From positions 1 through 25,794 of the forward strand of contig JAHHSS010000010.1 of NCBI GenBank assembly GCA_020025095.1: a stretch of 25,794 bases of DNA. The letters run 5' to 3'. This document shows, piece after piece, positions 17,093 to 25,682 of this stretch. Source of the DNA: Peptostreptococcus sp. Lineage in GTDB: Bacteria > Bacillota > Clostridia > Peptostreptococcales > Peptostreptococcaceae. A model generated the notes under the pieces. It was not told where the DNA came from, searched no databases, and saw only the letters and a program-made list of their open reading frames with translations. Each line of letters starts with the position of its first letter. Positions within the stretch are counted from its first letter, which is position 1. The position numbers were made by a program, and so were the translations under genes.

Positions 17093-20000
17093 ATGTTATA
17101 TACAGAAGACAAAAATAAAGATGAGATTTATAAAAGAAAAAATAAAGATTTTTGTCATCTTCATGTGCATACTGAGTATAGCCTTCTTGATGGTTTTTCA
17201 AGATTAAAATGGTTAATTCCTAAAATTAAAGAGTTGGGAATGAGTTCATGTGCTATTACTGACCATGGCTCTATGTTTGGAGTAATAGATTTTTATAAAG
17301 CTTGCAAAAAAGAAGGGATAAAGCCGATTATAGGGTGCGAAGTATATGTAGCGGCTAGAAAGTATACCGATAAAGATCCCCAGCTAGATAAAAGGTCATC
17401 ACACTTAATTCTTTTGGCAGAAAATAACGAAGGATATAAAAATCTAATAAAAATTGTTTCAGATTCATACGTTGATGGCTTTTATTACAAGCCAAGAACG
17501 GATAAGGAACAGTTAAAAAAATATTCCAAGGGAATTATTTGTTTATCTGCCTGTTTGAATGGTGAAATTCCAAAGGCACTTATGCATAGAGATTATGAAA
17601 AAGCACTTAAACTTGCCAAAGAATATAGAGATATATTTGGCGAAGATAATTTCTTTTTAGAAATTCAAGATCATAAGTTAGCAGAGGATAAAGAAGTAAA
17701 TGCAGGTATACTGAAAATATCAAAGGAACTAAATATACCAATGGTTGCTACTAATGATTCTCATTATGTAAATAGAGAAGATTCTAAGAATCATGACGTG
17801 CTTCTATGTATACAGATGCAAAAAATATTAGATGATCCTTCTAGAATGAAATTTCCTAATGATGAGTTTTATATAAAATCTAGGGAGGAAATGGAGGAAC
17901 TTTTTACATTTGCTCCAGAGGCCATAGATAATACCTTAAAGATAGCAGAAAGATGTAATGTGGAATTTGATTTCAATAATTATCATATACCTTCATTTGA
18001 TGTACCAGAGGGATATACGTCTTTAGAGTATTTAAAAGAACTTTGTTATAAAGGTTTATATGAAAGATATGAAAATCCGAGTAAAGATATTGTAGATAGA
18101 TTAGAGTATGAAATAAATGTAATATCAAGCATGGGGTATATAGAATACTTCTTAATTGTTTGGGATTTCATAAATTTTGCAAAAAATAATAATATAATGG
18201 TAGGGCCAGGAAGAGGTTCTGCAGCCGGTTCAATCGTTTCATATACTCTTAGAATTACGGATATAGATCCTATTAAATATAATCTTTTATTTGAAAGATT
18301 TCTTAATCCAGAAAGAGTAACTATGCCTGATATAGATATAGATTTTTGTTATGAAAGAAGAGAAGAAGTAATAGATTATGTAAAGAGAAAGTATGGAAGC
18401 GACCATGTTGCTCAAATAATTACATTTGGAACAATGGGAGCAAAATTGGCGATTAGAGATGTAGGGAGAGTATTGGATATTCCATATAACAAGGCCGATT
18501 CAATTGCCAAAGAAATACCTTTTGCACTTGGGATGACTATAGATAAGGCTTTTGATGTCAATCCTAATATAGTAGAGATGTATGAAAATGATGAAGAAGT
18601 AAAAGAAGTAATAGATATATCTAAACAGCTTGAGGGAATGTTGAGGCATGCATCTACTCATGCTGCCGGAGTAGTAATATCCAAAAAACCAGTTTATGAA
18701 TATGTTCCCCTTTATAAGAATCAAGATTCTATAACGACACAATTTACAATGACCACATTGGAAGAATTGGGGCTTTTAAAAATGGACTTTTTAGGGCTTA
18801 GAACACTTACAGTTATAAGAGATACACTAGATTTGATAGAGTTAAATAGAGAGAAAAAGGGTTACACTGAATATATAGATTTTTCAAAAATGGAGTATGA
18901 TAACAAAAAAGTTTTTGAAAATCTTTCTCTAGGGAATACTTTAGGAGTATTCCAGCTTGAAAGTAGTGGTATGAGAAATTTTATGAAGCAATTAAAGCCA
19001 AATAGCTTTGAAGATATAGTAGCTGGTATTTCGCTTTTTAGACCAGGCCCAATGGATTCTATTCCTACTTATATAAAGTGTAAGCAAAATCCAGATGAGG
19101 TAAAATATGTCCATGAAAAATTAAAACCAATACTTGAAGTAACATATGGTTGTTTGGTTTATCAGGAGCAGGTTATGCAGGTAGTAAGGGAGTTAGGTGG
19201 CTACAGCTTCGGTCGAAGTGACCTTGTAAGACGTGCTATGAGTAAGAAAAAAATGGATGTAATGGAGGAAGAAAGACAGTACTTTATATATGGAAAATTA
19301 GATGAAGATGGAAATATTGAAATTCCAGGTTGTATAAGAAATGGAATTCCAGAAGATGCCGCAAATCAAATATTTGATGATATGATAGACTTTGCAAGGT
19401 ATGCATTCAATAAATCTCATGCTGCTGCCTATGGTGTTTTAGCATATGAAACAGCTTATCTAAAAACTTTCTATCCAGTAGAGTTTATGGCTGCTCTTAT
19501 GACTTCTGTAATGGGGAATACTGATAAAGTTGTAGAATATATAAGAGAATGTAACTCCATGGGAATAGAAGTATTGCCACCAGATATAAATAAGTCATAT
19601 TCAAAGTTTTCAGTAGATGGTGATTGTATAAGATTTGGACTTGCAGCAGTAAAAAATGTAGGTGCTCATGTAATAGATGCCATAGTGGAAGATAGAGAAA
19701 AAGGTGGAGAATTTATAGATTTAAGCAATATGTTAAAAAGGCTTGATTCTAAACTTACAAATAAGAGAATAGTAGAAAGCTTAATCAAGTGCGGTGCTTT
19801 TGATTCTCTTGGTGAAAATAGGGCTACTTTAATGTTTGGTTTTGAGTCATTACAAGAAAGTATTAATAAGGATAAGAAAAAAAATATTGCAGGACAGATA
19901 TCTATTTTTGAAATGATGTCTCAGGAAGAAGAAGAGGAAGAAGAACATAGCTTTTTGAAATTTGTGCCTGAGTATAAGGATAAAATAAAACTTGAGATGG

Positions 20001-20692
20001 AAAAAGAAGTTTTGGGAGTATATGTTACAGGACACCCTCTTTCAGAGTATGAAGATAGCATAAGAAAGAAAACATCTATAAATTGTGGAGAAATCAATAA
20101 ATTAAAAGAAGAGCCGGATAAACTTCTTCAGCTAAATGAAAAAGAACATATCATAGGTGGTATGATAATAGGAAAAAGGCTTATGACAACTAAAAAAGGT
20201 GATATTATGGCATTTATAACACTTGAAGATTTGTATGGTAGTATAGATGTAGTAGTATTTCCTAAAACACTTCAACAGTATCAGAAGCTATTAAAAGAGG
20301 ATTCCATTGTTCTAATAAAGGGTAGAATAAGTGTAAGAGATGATGACGAAGTTTCAATTCTAGCTGGAGAAATAAAGTCAATAGATGATGAAAGTCCTTT
20401 TGAAGAAAATAAAAAGAATTATTACGGAAAAAGGGAAGAAATAAAACATGGAACAGGAAAAAAATTGTTTTTAAGAGTTGATTCAATGCAGAATAAGGAA
20501 CTAATAAATGAAATCTATTCGATAGTTAGACAAAATCAAGGAACTGATATTGTAAATATATTCCCAATTGATGAAAATAAAGATGGTGGAAAAAAGACAT
20601 ATCAACTTTCTGATATTGGGGTATATGCAGATATAAATATTAAAAAAGAGCTATCAAAAATAATGGATGAAAAAGACATAGTAATAAAATAA
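17093..20692 (+). CDS. dnaE: DNA polymerase III subunit alpha (DnaE)
   Basis: A C-family replicative DNA polymerase of 1199 residues. In Firmicutes it works beside PolC, extending primers chiefly on the lagging strand. It starts with a PHP domain (HLHVHTEYS, 22-30; ITDHGSM; GCEVYVA; CLSACLNGE; TNDSHYV). All the usual metal ligands appear to be present, so proofreading by the PHP domain is possible. The palm has GPGRGSAAGS and the catalytic MPDIDIDFCYERR. Later come the ARYAFNKSHAAAYG fingers region, a helix-hairpin-helix segment, an acidic run (QEEEEEEE, near 945) and an OB-fold (MAFITLEDLYGSIDVVVF). The start is ATG 17093, with AAGGAGG at 17081-17087 and a 5-base gap. It is monocistronic, with its own promoter and terminator. 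PolC is excluded because there is no exonuclease domain inserted in the PHP domain. Confidence 0.97.
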   Translation: MLYTEDKNKDEIYKRKNKDFCHLHVHTEYSLLDGFSRLKWLIPKIKELGMSSCAITDHGSMFGVIDFYKACKKEGIKPIIGCEVYVAARKYTDKDPQLDKRSSHLILLAENNEGYKNLIKIVSDSYVDGFYYKPRTDKEQLKKYSKGIICLSACLNGEIPKALMHRDYEKALKLAKEYRDIFGEDNFFLEIQDHKLAEDKEVNAGILKISKELNIPMVATNDSHYVNREDSKNHDVLLCIQMQKILDDPSRMKFPNDEFYIKSREEMEELFTFAPEAIDNTLKIAERCNVEFDFNNYHIPSFDVPEGYTSLEYLKELCYKGLYERYENPSKDIVDRLEYEINVISSMGYIEYFLIVWDFINFAKNNNIMVGPGRGSAAGSIVSYTLRITDIDPIKYNLLFERFLNPERVTMPDIDIDFCYERREEVIDYVKRKYGSDHVAQIITFGTMGAKLAIRDVGRVLDIPYNKADSIAKEIPFALGMTIDKAFDVNPNIVEMYENDEEVKEVIDISKQLEGMLRHASTHAAGVVISKKPVYEYVPLYKNQDSITTQFTMTTLEELGLLKMDFLGLRTLTVIRDTLDLIELNREKKGYTEYIDFSKMEYDNKKVFENLSLGNTLGVFQLESSGMRNFMKQLKPNSFEDIVAGISLFRPGPMDSIPTYIKCKQNPDEVKYVHEKLKPILEVTYGCLVYQEQVMQVVRELGGYSFGRSDLVRRAMSKKKMDVMEEERQYFIYGKLDEDGNIEIPGCIRNGIPEDAANQIFDDMIDFARYAFNKSHAAAYGVLAYETAYLKTFYPVEFMAALMTSVMGNTDKVVEYIRECNSMGIEVLPPDINKSYSKFSVDGDCIRFGLAAVKNVGAHVIDAIVEDREKGGEFIDLSNMLKRLDSKLTNKRIVESLIKCGAFDSLGENRATLMFGFESLQESINKDKKKNIAGQISIFEMMSQEEEEEEEHSFLKFVPEYKDKIKLEMEKEVLGVYVTGHPLSEYEDSIRKKTSINCGEINKLKEEPDKLLQLNEKEHIIGGMIIGKRLMTTKKGDIMAFITLEDLYGSIDVVVFPKTLQQYQKLLKEDSIVLIKGRISVRDDDEVSILAGEIKSIDDESPFEENKKNYYGKREEIKHGTGKKLFLRVDSMQNKELINEIYSIVRQNQGTDIVNIFPIDENKDGGKKTYQLSDIGVYADINIKKELSKIMDEKDIVIK

Positions 20693-20772
20693 CAATGTAA
20701 TTTAAATTTTTATATCAGCAAATATAAAACATGTTTTACAAAAAATTCAAATAAAGTATGAGTTACTAAATT

Positions 20773-20825
20773 AGGCTATAAATGATTGATGGCTATTATA
20801 AATATCTTTCGTTTATAGCCTTTTT
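20773..20825 (+). terminator. Terminator after dnaE, with two alternative left arms
   Basis: The left arm at 20773-20784 pairs with 20810-20821 (12 bp, one wobble), and a TTTTT tract follows. The 25-base loop contains a second GGCTAT copy (20791-20796) that could compete for the same right arm. It lies 80 bases after the dnaE stop. Confidence 0.75.
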
Positions 20826-21028
20826 ATTAAAAGAAAAAGAATACTTCTTTAGTTTAAATTAAAAGATATTTAATTTAGAATTTGAATAGAAAAGAAAATA
20901 GAGAAAAAATTTTTTATATGCTAGAAGCAATCATAGAACATTCAAAATAATCCTAGATGGGTGAAAACAATATCCTGGTAAAAGTATTTAAAAATACACA
21001 AAAATAGCAAAAAAATCCCCTAAATCTA
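20826..21028. other. Gene-free AT-rich stretch between dnaE and pfkA
   Basis: About 200 bases of very A-rich sequence hold no coding region with a ribosome binding site. The only small structures I see are A/T runs and a short inverted repeat, GTATTT-AA-AAATAC, near 20986. I see no RNA gene or riboswitch consensus. Confidence 0.5.
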
Positions 21029-21057
21029 TTCTTAATTTTATAATATTGTGTTATAAT
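21029..21057 (+). promoter_or_regulatory. Candidate promoter of pfkA-pyk
   Basis: A perfect TATAAT at 21052-21057 is preceded at 17 bases by the weak hexamer TTCTTA (21029-21034). The start would be near 21064, leaving an untranslated leader of about 160 bases before pfkA. The leader has a T-run (21080-21086) and a GGGC/GTCCC pair around 21117-21133 but no riboswitch class I recognise. Confidence 0.5.
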
Positions 21058-21228
21058 ATCAAAAGATACAGTCGTAATATTTTTTTACTTATTGTGGGAT
21101 GAAAAAAGTGTAGTATGGGCTTTGATTGTCCCTGTTTTAAATTTTTATGATTGTAATATTTGTTGTGTGATTTAAAAAATAGCTCATAGATTAGTATTTT
21201 GCTGATGTGATAGGAGGATATGGTAGTT

Positions 21229-22197
21229 ATGAAGGCAATTGGTATTTTAACTAGTGGAGGAGATGCTCCAGGTATGAATGCGGCAATTAGAGCCGTAGTT
21301 AGAAGTGCAATTTATTATGGATATAAGGTTTATGGAATTGAAAAAGGATACAGAGGCCTTTTAGATGAAGAATTTATAGAAATGGACTTGTCATCAGTTG
21401 GCGATATAATCCAGAGAGGTGGAACAATACTTAAATCTTCAAGATGCGATGAATTTAGAACAGAAAAAGGTAGAGAAAAGGCTGTAGAAATACTTGAAAA
21501 ATATGGAATAGAAAGTCTTGTTGTAATAGGTGGAGATGGTTCTTTCACAGGAGCAAAGCTTTTAAGTGAATTAGGTGTAAGGACAATAGGTATACCAGGA
21601 ACAATAGACAATGACCTTGCTTATACAGATTATACAATAGGCTTTGACACTGCAATGAATACAGTAATAGATGCAATAGGTAAGATAAGAGACACATCTT
21701 CATCTCATGACAGAGTCAATATAGTAGAAGTTATGGGTAGAAACTGTGGAGATTTAGCTCTTTATGCTGGTGTTGCAGGTGGAGCTGAAACAATAGTAGT
21801 TCCAGAAATGGAAATAAGAACGGATGAAATAGTAAATAAATTAAGAACTACTCAGAAGAGAGGTAAGAAACACAGTATAATCGTATTAGCAGAAGGTGCT
21901 AATATAGAAGGTGGAGCATTAGGTTTGAAGAATGCTCTTACAGTAGAAGATAAGGCAGATGTTAGAATAACAGTTCTAGGACACGTTCAAAGAGGTGGTT
22001 CACCATCTGCATTTGATAGAATACTTGCAAGTAAATTAGCTAATAAGGCTGTTGAATTACTTATAGAAGGAAAAAGTAAGAGAGTAGTAGGCATCAAAGA
22101 TAATAAGATAATAGATCTTGATATAGATGAAGCTCTTTCAATAGAAAAGAAGTTTGATGAAGAGTTATATGAAATGGCTAAGGTACTTTCTATATAA
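21229..22197 (+). CDS. pfkA: ATP-dependent 6-phosphofructokinase
   Basis: The committed glycolytic step: fructose-6-phosphate plus ATP gives fructose-1,6-bisphosphate. It has 322 residues, normal for the bacterial allosteric tetramer. GGDAPGMN (10-17) binds nucleotide, GGDGS spans 101-105, and TIDND (125-129) contains the catalytic D127. R154, R162 and MGR (169-171) fall at the classical positions. Glycine at 104 indicates ATP rather than pyrophosphate as donor. I chose ATG 21229 because it gives the standard N-terminus and makes all residue numbers agree with the well-studied enzymes. An ATG at 21220 adds three residues but lies only 2 bases after AGGAGG (21212-21217); the chosen ATG is 11 bases away, so the two starts cannot be separated with certainty. 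pyk follows 78 bases later, the usual pair. Confidence 0.96.
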   Translation: MKAIGILTSGGDAPGMNAAIRAVVRSAIYYGYKVYGIEKGYRGLLDEEFIEMDLSSVGDIIQRGGTILKSSRCDEFRTEKGREKAVEILEKYGIESLVVIGGDGSFTGAKLLSELGVRTIGIPGTIDNDLAYTDYTIGFDTAMNTVIDAIGKIRDTSSSHDRVNIVEVMGRNCGDLALYAGVAGGAETIVVPEMEIRTDEIVNKLRTTQKRGKKHSIIVLAEGANIEGGALGLKNALTVEDKADVRITVLGHVQRGGSPSAFDRILASKLANKAVELLIEGKSKRVVGIKDNKIIDLDIDEALSIEKKFDEELYEMAKVLSI

Positions 22198-22227
22198 TAA
22201 AAATTTAATATAGGCTAGACAGTGTTA

Positions 22228-22254
22228 AATAATTTATACTTGTATTAAATTATT
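22228..22254. other. AT-only inverted repeat between pfkA and pyk
   Basis: A 9-bp perfect stem of A and T (22228-22236 with 22246-22254) has a 9-base loop. An A-run follows, not a T-run, so it is not a + strand terminator. It could be an mRNA processing or stability element between pfkA and pyk, or chance in AT-rich sequence. Confidence 0.35.
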
Positions 22255-22275
22255 GAAAAAAAATTTGAGGTGATT

Positions 22276-24015
22276 ATGGTGACAAAGTTAAAAAAGACAA
22301 AAATAGTATGTACAATGGGTCCTTCTACGGATTCAGATGATATTTTAAGAGAATTGGCATTAAACGGTTTAAATGTTTGTAGATTCAATTTCTCTCATGG
22401 TTCTCATGAAGAACATAAGGAAAGAATGGATAGAACGAAAAGAATAAGAGAAGAATTAAAAATGCCAATAGCAATTCTTCTTGATACAAAGGGTCCTGAA
22501 ATAAGAACAGGAGAGTTTGAAGAAGCTATCATATTAAATGAAGGCGACAAATTCGTTGTTACAATGGATGAATGTATAGGAAATAGAGAAAAGTGTACAG
22601 TATCATATAAGGGTATGATAAATGACGTAAAAGTTGGAGATACAATACTTATAGATGATGGTCTAGTTGCTTTAAAGATAACTGAAATAAAAGGAAATGA
22701 TATAATTACTACAGTAGAAAATTCAGGTAAGGTATCATCAAAGAAGGGTGTAAACCTTCCAGGAGTAGTAATAAACTTACCAGCTATAACAGAAAAAGAT
22801 ATATCAGATATAAAGTTTGGTATAGAGCAGGGGATAGACTTCATAGCAGCATCATTCGTAAGAAAGGCTTCAGATGTTCTTGAAATAAGAAAGATACTAG
22901 AAGAAAATGGCGCAGATGATATACAGATAATATCTAAAATAGAAAATCAAGAGGGTGTAGAAAACATAGATTCAATAATTCAGGTATCTGATGGTATAAT
23001 GATTGCCAGAGGAGATATGGGAGTTGAGATACCAAGTGAAGAGGTACCTATTGTTCAGAAGATGATAATAAGAAAGTGTAATGAAGTATCTAAGCCAGTT
23101 ATAACTGCGACTCAAATGATGGACTCTATGATAAGAAATCCTAGACCAACAAGAGCGGAAGTAACAGACGTTGCTAATGCTATATATGATGGAACAGATG
23201 CTATAATGCTTTCAGGAGAAACTGCAGCAGGAAAATATCCTATTGAAGCAGTTTCAACAATGAATAGAATAGCACTTAGAACAGAAGAAACTCTTGAATA
23301 TAAGATATCATCTTGTGGAAAAGATGATATAACAGTAACTGACGCAATCAGTCACGCTACTTGTACAACTGCGATGGATCTTAACGCACAAGCAATTATA
23401 ACTTGTACTTCTTCAGGATACACTACAAAGCAAGTATCTAAGTTTAGACCATTAGCACCGATTATAGCTGCAACTCAGAGCGAAAAGGTAATGAGAAAGT
23501 TATCTCTTAACTGGGGAACATATCCAGTAAAGAGCGAATTAGGACAAAATACTGACGAAGTAATAGAAAGTTCTATAATAGCAGCGAGAGAAAATGGATT
23601 TGTAAATACAGGAGACACTGTAGTAATAACAGCTGGTGTTCCAGTTGGAAAGATAGGAAAAACAAATCTTATAAAGGTAAGTGTAATAGCAGATTTCCTT
23701 GGAAGAGGAGTAGGAATAGGTAAAGAATCTGTAGTAGAAGGCATAGCAAGAGTGGTAAAGCCAGGTGAAACTCCAAAGGTATTTAACGAAGGAGATATAC
23801 TTGTAGCAGTTGGAACTGACAAGGATATGATTAAGTATATGGAAAAATCAAGTGCAGTAGTAACTGAAACTGGTGGAATGACATCTCATGCTGCAATAGC
23901 AGGAATAAATCTTGGAATACCTGTAGTAGTATCTGTAAATGATATAACTACAAAGGTTAAAGATGGAGATAAGATAAGAGTAGAAACTACAAGTGGTGCA
24001 ATAACTAGAGAATAA
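22276..24015 (+). CDS. pyk: Pyruvate kinase with C-terminal PEP-utilizer domain
   Basis: The last step of glycolysis: phosphoenolpyruvate plus ADP gives pyruvate and ATP. It has 579 residues, about 100 more than the enteric enzyme. The barrel core shows TKIVCTMGPST, FNFSHG, DTKGPEIRTG, ISKIENQEG (active-site lysine), ARGDMGVEIP and ITATQMMDSM. The C-terminal extension carries TETGGMTSHAA, with H538 aligned to the phosphohistidine motif of PEP-utilizing enzymes. This extra domain is common in Bacillus and clostridial pyruvate kinases and is thought to influence stability or regulation; phosphotransfer by it is not established. The start is ATG 22276 with GAGG 5 bases upstream. The in-frame GTG at 22270 belongs to the ribosome binding site. 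The gene ends 76 bases before a strong terminator. Confidence 0.97.
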   Translation: MVTKLKKTKIVCTMGPSTDSDDILRELALNGLNVCRFNFSHGSHEEHKERMDRTKRIREELKMPIAILLDTKGPEIRTGEFEEAIILNEGDKFVVTMDECIGNREKCTVSYKGMINDVKVGDTILIDDGLVALKITEIKGNDIITTVENSGKVSSKKGVNLPGVVINLPAITEKDISDIKFGIEQGIDFIAASFVRKASDVLEIRKILEENGADDIQIISKIENQEGVENIDSIIQVSDGIMIARGDMGVEIPSEEVPIVQKMIIRKCNEVSKPVITATQMMDSMIRNPRPTRAEVTDVANAIYDGTDAIMLSGETAAGKYPIEAVSTMNRIALRTEETLEYKISSCGKDDITVTDAISHATCTTAMDLNAQAIITCTSSGYTTKQVSKFRPLAPIIAATQSEKVMRKLSLNWGTYPVKSELGQNTDEVIESSIIAARENGFVNTGDTVVITAGVPVGKIGKTNLIKVSVIADFLGRGVGIGKESVVEGIARVVKPGETPKVFNEGDILVAVGTDKDMIKYMEKSSAVVTETGGMTSHAAIAGINLGIPVVVSVNDITTKVKDGDKIRVETTSGAITRE

Positions 24016-24091
24016 TAAAAATATAAGTTTATAAAGGTATCGCAATATTTTTAAATTTGCATATCTATGAAAAGGTATATAATATTAATAT

Positions 24092-24133
24092 AAGGCTACT
24101 GTATAAGGTTAAACCAAATTACAGTAGCTTTTT
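24092..24133 (+). terminator. Terminator of pfkA-pyk
   Basis: A 12-bp stem (24092-24103 with 24120-24131, one wobble) ends in a run of five T (24129-24133). The loop holds a small inner GGTT-AA-ACC-like pairing. Confidence 0.85.
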
Positions 24134-24158
24134 ATTAATGTTTTTGATAAAATAAAGC

Positions 24159-24167
24159 TGTTATAAA
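24159..24167 (+). promoter_or_regulatory. Candidate extended -10 promoter of rlmD
   Basis: TGTTATAAA at 24159-24167 fits an extended -10 (TG-N-TATAAA). The -35 region is poor. The start would be near 24174, about 47 bases ahead of rlmD and just after the pyk terminator. Confidence 0.4.
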
Positions 24168-24220
24168 TATAAGAAGATATTGAAATTATATACAGTATAA
24201 AAGTTAAAGGAGGATAGAAC

Positions 24221-25579
24221 TTGCTGGAAAAAAATAAAAAATATGAATGTAAGATTGTAGATATAGGACAAGGTGGAGTAGGAGTAGGAAAGTATAATGA
24301 TTTCACAGTTTTTGTGGATTCTGCACTTCCAGGTGAAATAGTAGATGTAAAAATTACGAAATCAAAGAAAAAATATGCAGAGGGTGTAATATCTAAAATT
24401 AAGAAGGAATCAGACGATAGGGTAGAAAGAGTCTGTTCAATGAAATATAGAAACTGTGGAGGATGTCAGATACAAGAATTAGATTATCAAAAGCAGTTAG
24501 AGATAAAGACAAATACAGTAAAAGAAGATTTTAAAAGAATAGCTGGGATAGAAGATGTAGAAATATACGATACAATAGGTATGGAAAATCCTTTTAGATA
24601 CAGAAATAAGGCACAATTCCCAATACAGAGAGAAAATGGAAGGTTGAAAATAGGTTTTTACAAAAAAAAGAGTCATGATGTAATAGATATGGATAAATGC
24701 GTAATACAGCATGATATAAATGATAAAATAATAGGAATACTAAGAAACTTTATAGAAAAAAACAATATTAGCGTTTATGATGAAATTACTAACAAAGGGC
24801 TTTTAAGACATGTAGTTACTAAAATAGGATTTACAACAAAAGAGATAATGGTAGTTTTGGTAGCTACTAGCCCAGAGATACCACATATAGAAGAATTTTT
24901 AGAAGAATTAAAAGAAAATATAGAGGGATTTAAGACTTTAGTAGTTAATGTAAATGACAAAAAAACTAATGTCATACTAGGTCAAAAAAATATAAATATA
25001 TATGGAAATGGAAGAATAGTAGATTATATAGGAGATTTAAAATTTGAAATAAGTCCATTATCTTTCTTCCAAGTAAATCCGGTTCAGACAGAAGTTTTAT
25101 ACAATAAAGCTTTAGAATATGCCAATATAGGAGAAGATGATACTGTATTTGATATATACTGTGGAATAGGAACGATATCTTTGTTTTTGGCTCAAAAAGC
25201 AAAGAGAGTATATGGTGTTGAAGTAGTAGAAGATGCTATTAAAGATGCAAGAAATAATGCAGAGTTGAATAAAATTAGCAATGTTGAGTTTTATGTTGGA
25301 AAAGCTGAAGAAGAAGTTCCTAAGTTATATAAAGAGGGAAAAAAAGCTAATATTGTTGTGGTTGATCCTCCAAGAAAAGGATGTGATGAGAAACTTCTTG
25401 AAACAATTGTGAATATGCAGGCTGAAAAAATTGTTTATGTTAGCTGTAATCCTGCTACCCTTGCAAGAGATATAAAATTTTTGGATGGAAAAGGATATAG
25501 ATGTGTAAAAGTACAACCAGTGGATATGTTCCCACATAGTGTACATGGTGAAACAGTAGTGCTTCTAAGCAAGCAATAG
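24221..25579 (+). CDS. rlmD: 23S rRNA (uracil-C5)-methyltransferase, RlmD/RumA family
   Basis: A SAM-dependent RNA methyltransferase that makes 5-methyluridine in 23S rRNA. It has 452 residues. An N-terminal TRAM RNA-binding domain (about 7-60) is followed by iron-sulfur ligands C72, C79, C82 and C160. The methyltransferase fold shows DIYCGIGT (311-318, SAM), DPPRKGC (382-388), the catalytic nucleophile C409 in VSCNPATLARDI, and E444, the expected general base in the last motif. All catalytic residues are present. The start is TTG 24221 behind AAAGGAGGA (24206-24214). Gram-positive members can modify U747 and U1939 (RlmCD), so the exact site is not fixed by sequence. An integrase gene faces its 3' end; rumA-type genes are known integration targets, and the reading frame remains complete here. 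Confidence 0.94.
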   Translation: MLEKNKKYECKIVDIGQGGVGVGKYNDFTVFVDSALPGEIVDVKITKSKKKYAEGVISKIKKESDDRVERVCSMKYRNCGGCQIQELDYQKQLEIKTNTVKEDFKRIAGIEDVEIYDTIGMENPFRYRNKAQFPIQRENGRLKIGFYKKKSHDVIDMDKCVIQHDINDKIIGILRNFIEKNNISVYDEITNKGLLRHVVTKIGFTTKEIMVVLVATSPEIPHIEEFLEELKENIEGFKTLVVNVNDKKTNVILGQKNINIYGNGRIVDYIGDLKFEISPLSFFQVNPVQTEVLYNKALEYANIGEDDTVFDIYCGIGTISLFLAQKAKRVYGVEVVEDAIKDARNNAELNKISNVEFYVGKAEEEVPKLYKEGKKANIVVVDPPRKGCDEKLLETIVNMQAEKIVYVSCNPATLARDIKFLDGKGYRCVKVQPVDMFPHSVHGETVVLLSKQ

Positions 25580-25592
25580 AGCTATTTTCATA

Positions 25593-25682
25593 TTGTTCAA
25601 CAGTGCAAAAACCTCTATTTGTACAACTTTTGTGCAAATCAGATTTTCCGTTGTACAAATCTGGCATTGATGTTGTACAATC
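25593..25682. repeat. Cluster of five TTGTNCAA boxes between rlmD and the integrase
   Basis: The boxes are TTGTTCAA at 25593, TTGTACAA at 25619, TTGTGCAA at 25630, TTGTACAA at 25651 and TTGTACAA at 25673. Three are perfect octamer palindromes. The last four start 11, 21 and 22 bases apart, close to whole helical turns. Two share the longer form TTGTRCAAATC (25630-25640, 25651-25661), and the last is TTGTACAATC. They fill the 102-base gap between rlmD and the integrase stop, which fits recombinase or accessory-protein binding sites at an attachment region. That role is inferred. Confidence 0.65.
25640..25663. repeat. Inverted repeat within the rlmD-integrase gap
   Basis: CAGATTT (25640-25646) and AAATCTG (25657-25663) form a 7-bp perfect stem around a 10-base loop that contains most of one TTGTACAA box. 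No T-run follows on either strand, so it is a weak terminator candidate. It may instead be part of the recombination site. Confidence 0.4.

Noticed and set aside
20956..21006. Sixteen-codon open frame in the dnaE-pfkA gap
   Set aside because: It has no ribosome binding site, is very short, and its A-rich composition matches non-coding flanks.
21064..21228. Riboswitch in the pfkA leader
   Set aside because: I could not match the conserved cores of cyclic-di-GMP, glycine, SAM, FMN, T-box or similar classes; only short AT-rich pairings are visible.
22270..22275. GTG start of pyk at 22270
   Set aside because: It is part of GAGGTG, the likely ribosome binding site; ATG 22276 follows at proper distance.
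22404..22844. Long minus-strand open frame opposite pyk (and similar frames opposite yvcK, pfkA and rlmD)
   Set aside because: They lie fully within strongly supported genes, lack ribosome binding sites and have low-complexity composition; they are antisense shadows.
1..25579. CRISPR arrays, insertion sequences, rRNA or tRNA genes
   Set aside because: No regularly spaced direct repeats, transposase genes, cloverleaf-like segments or rRNA signature stretches were seen in this part of the window.
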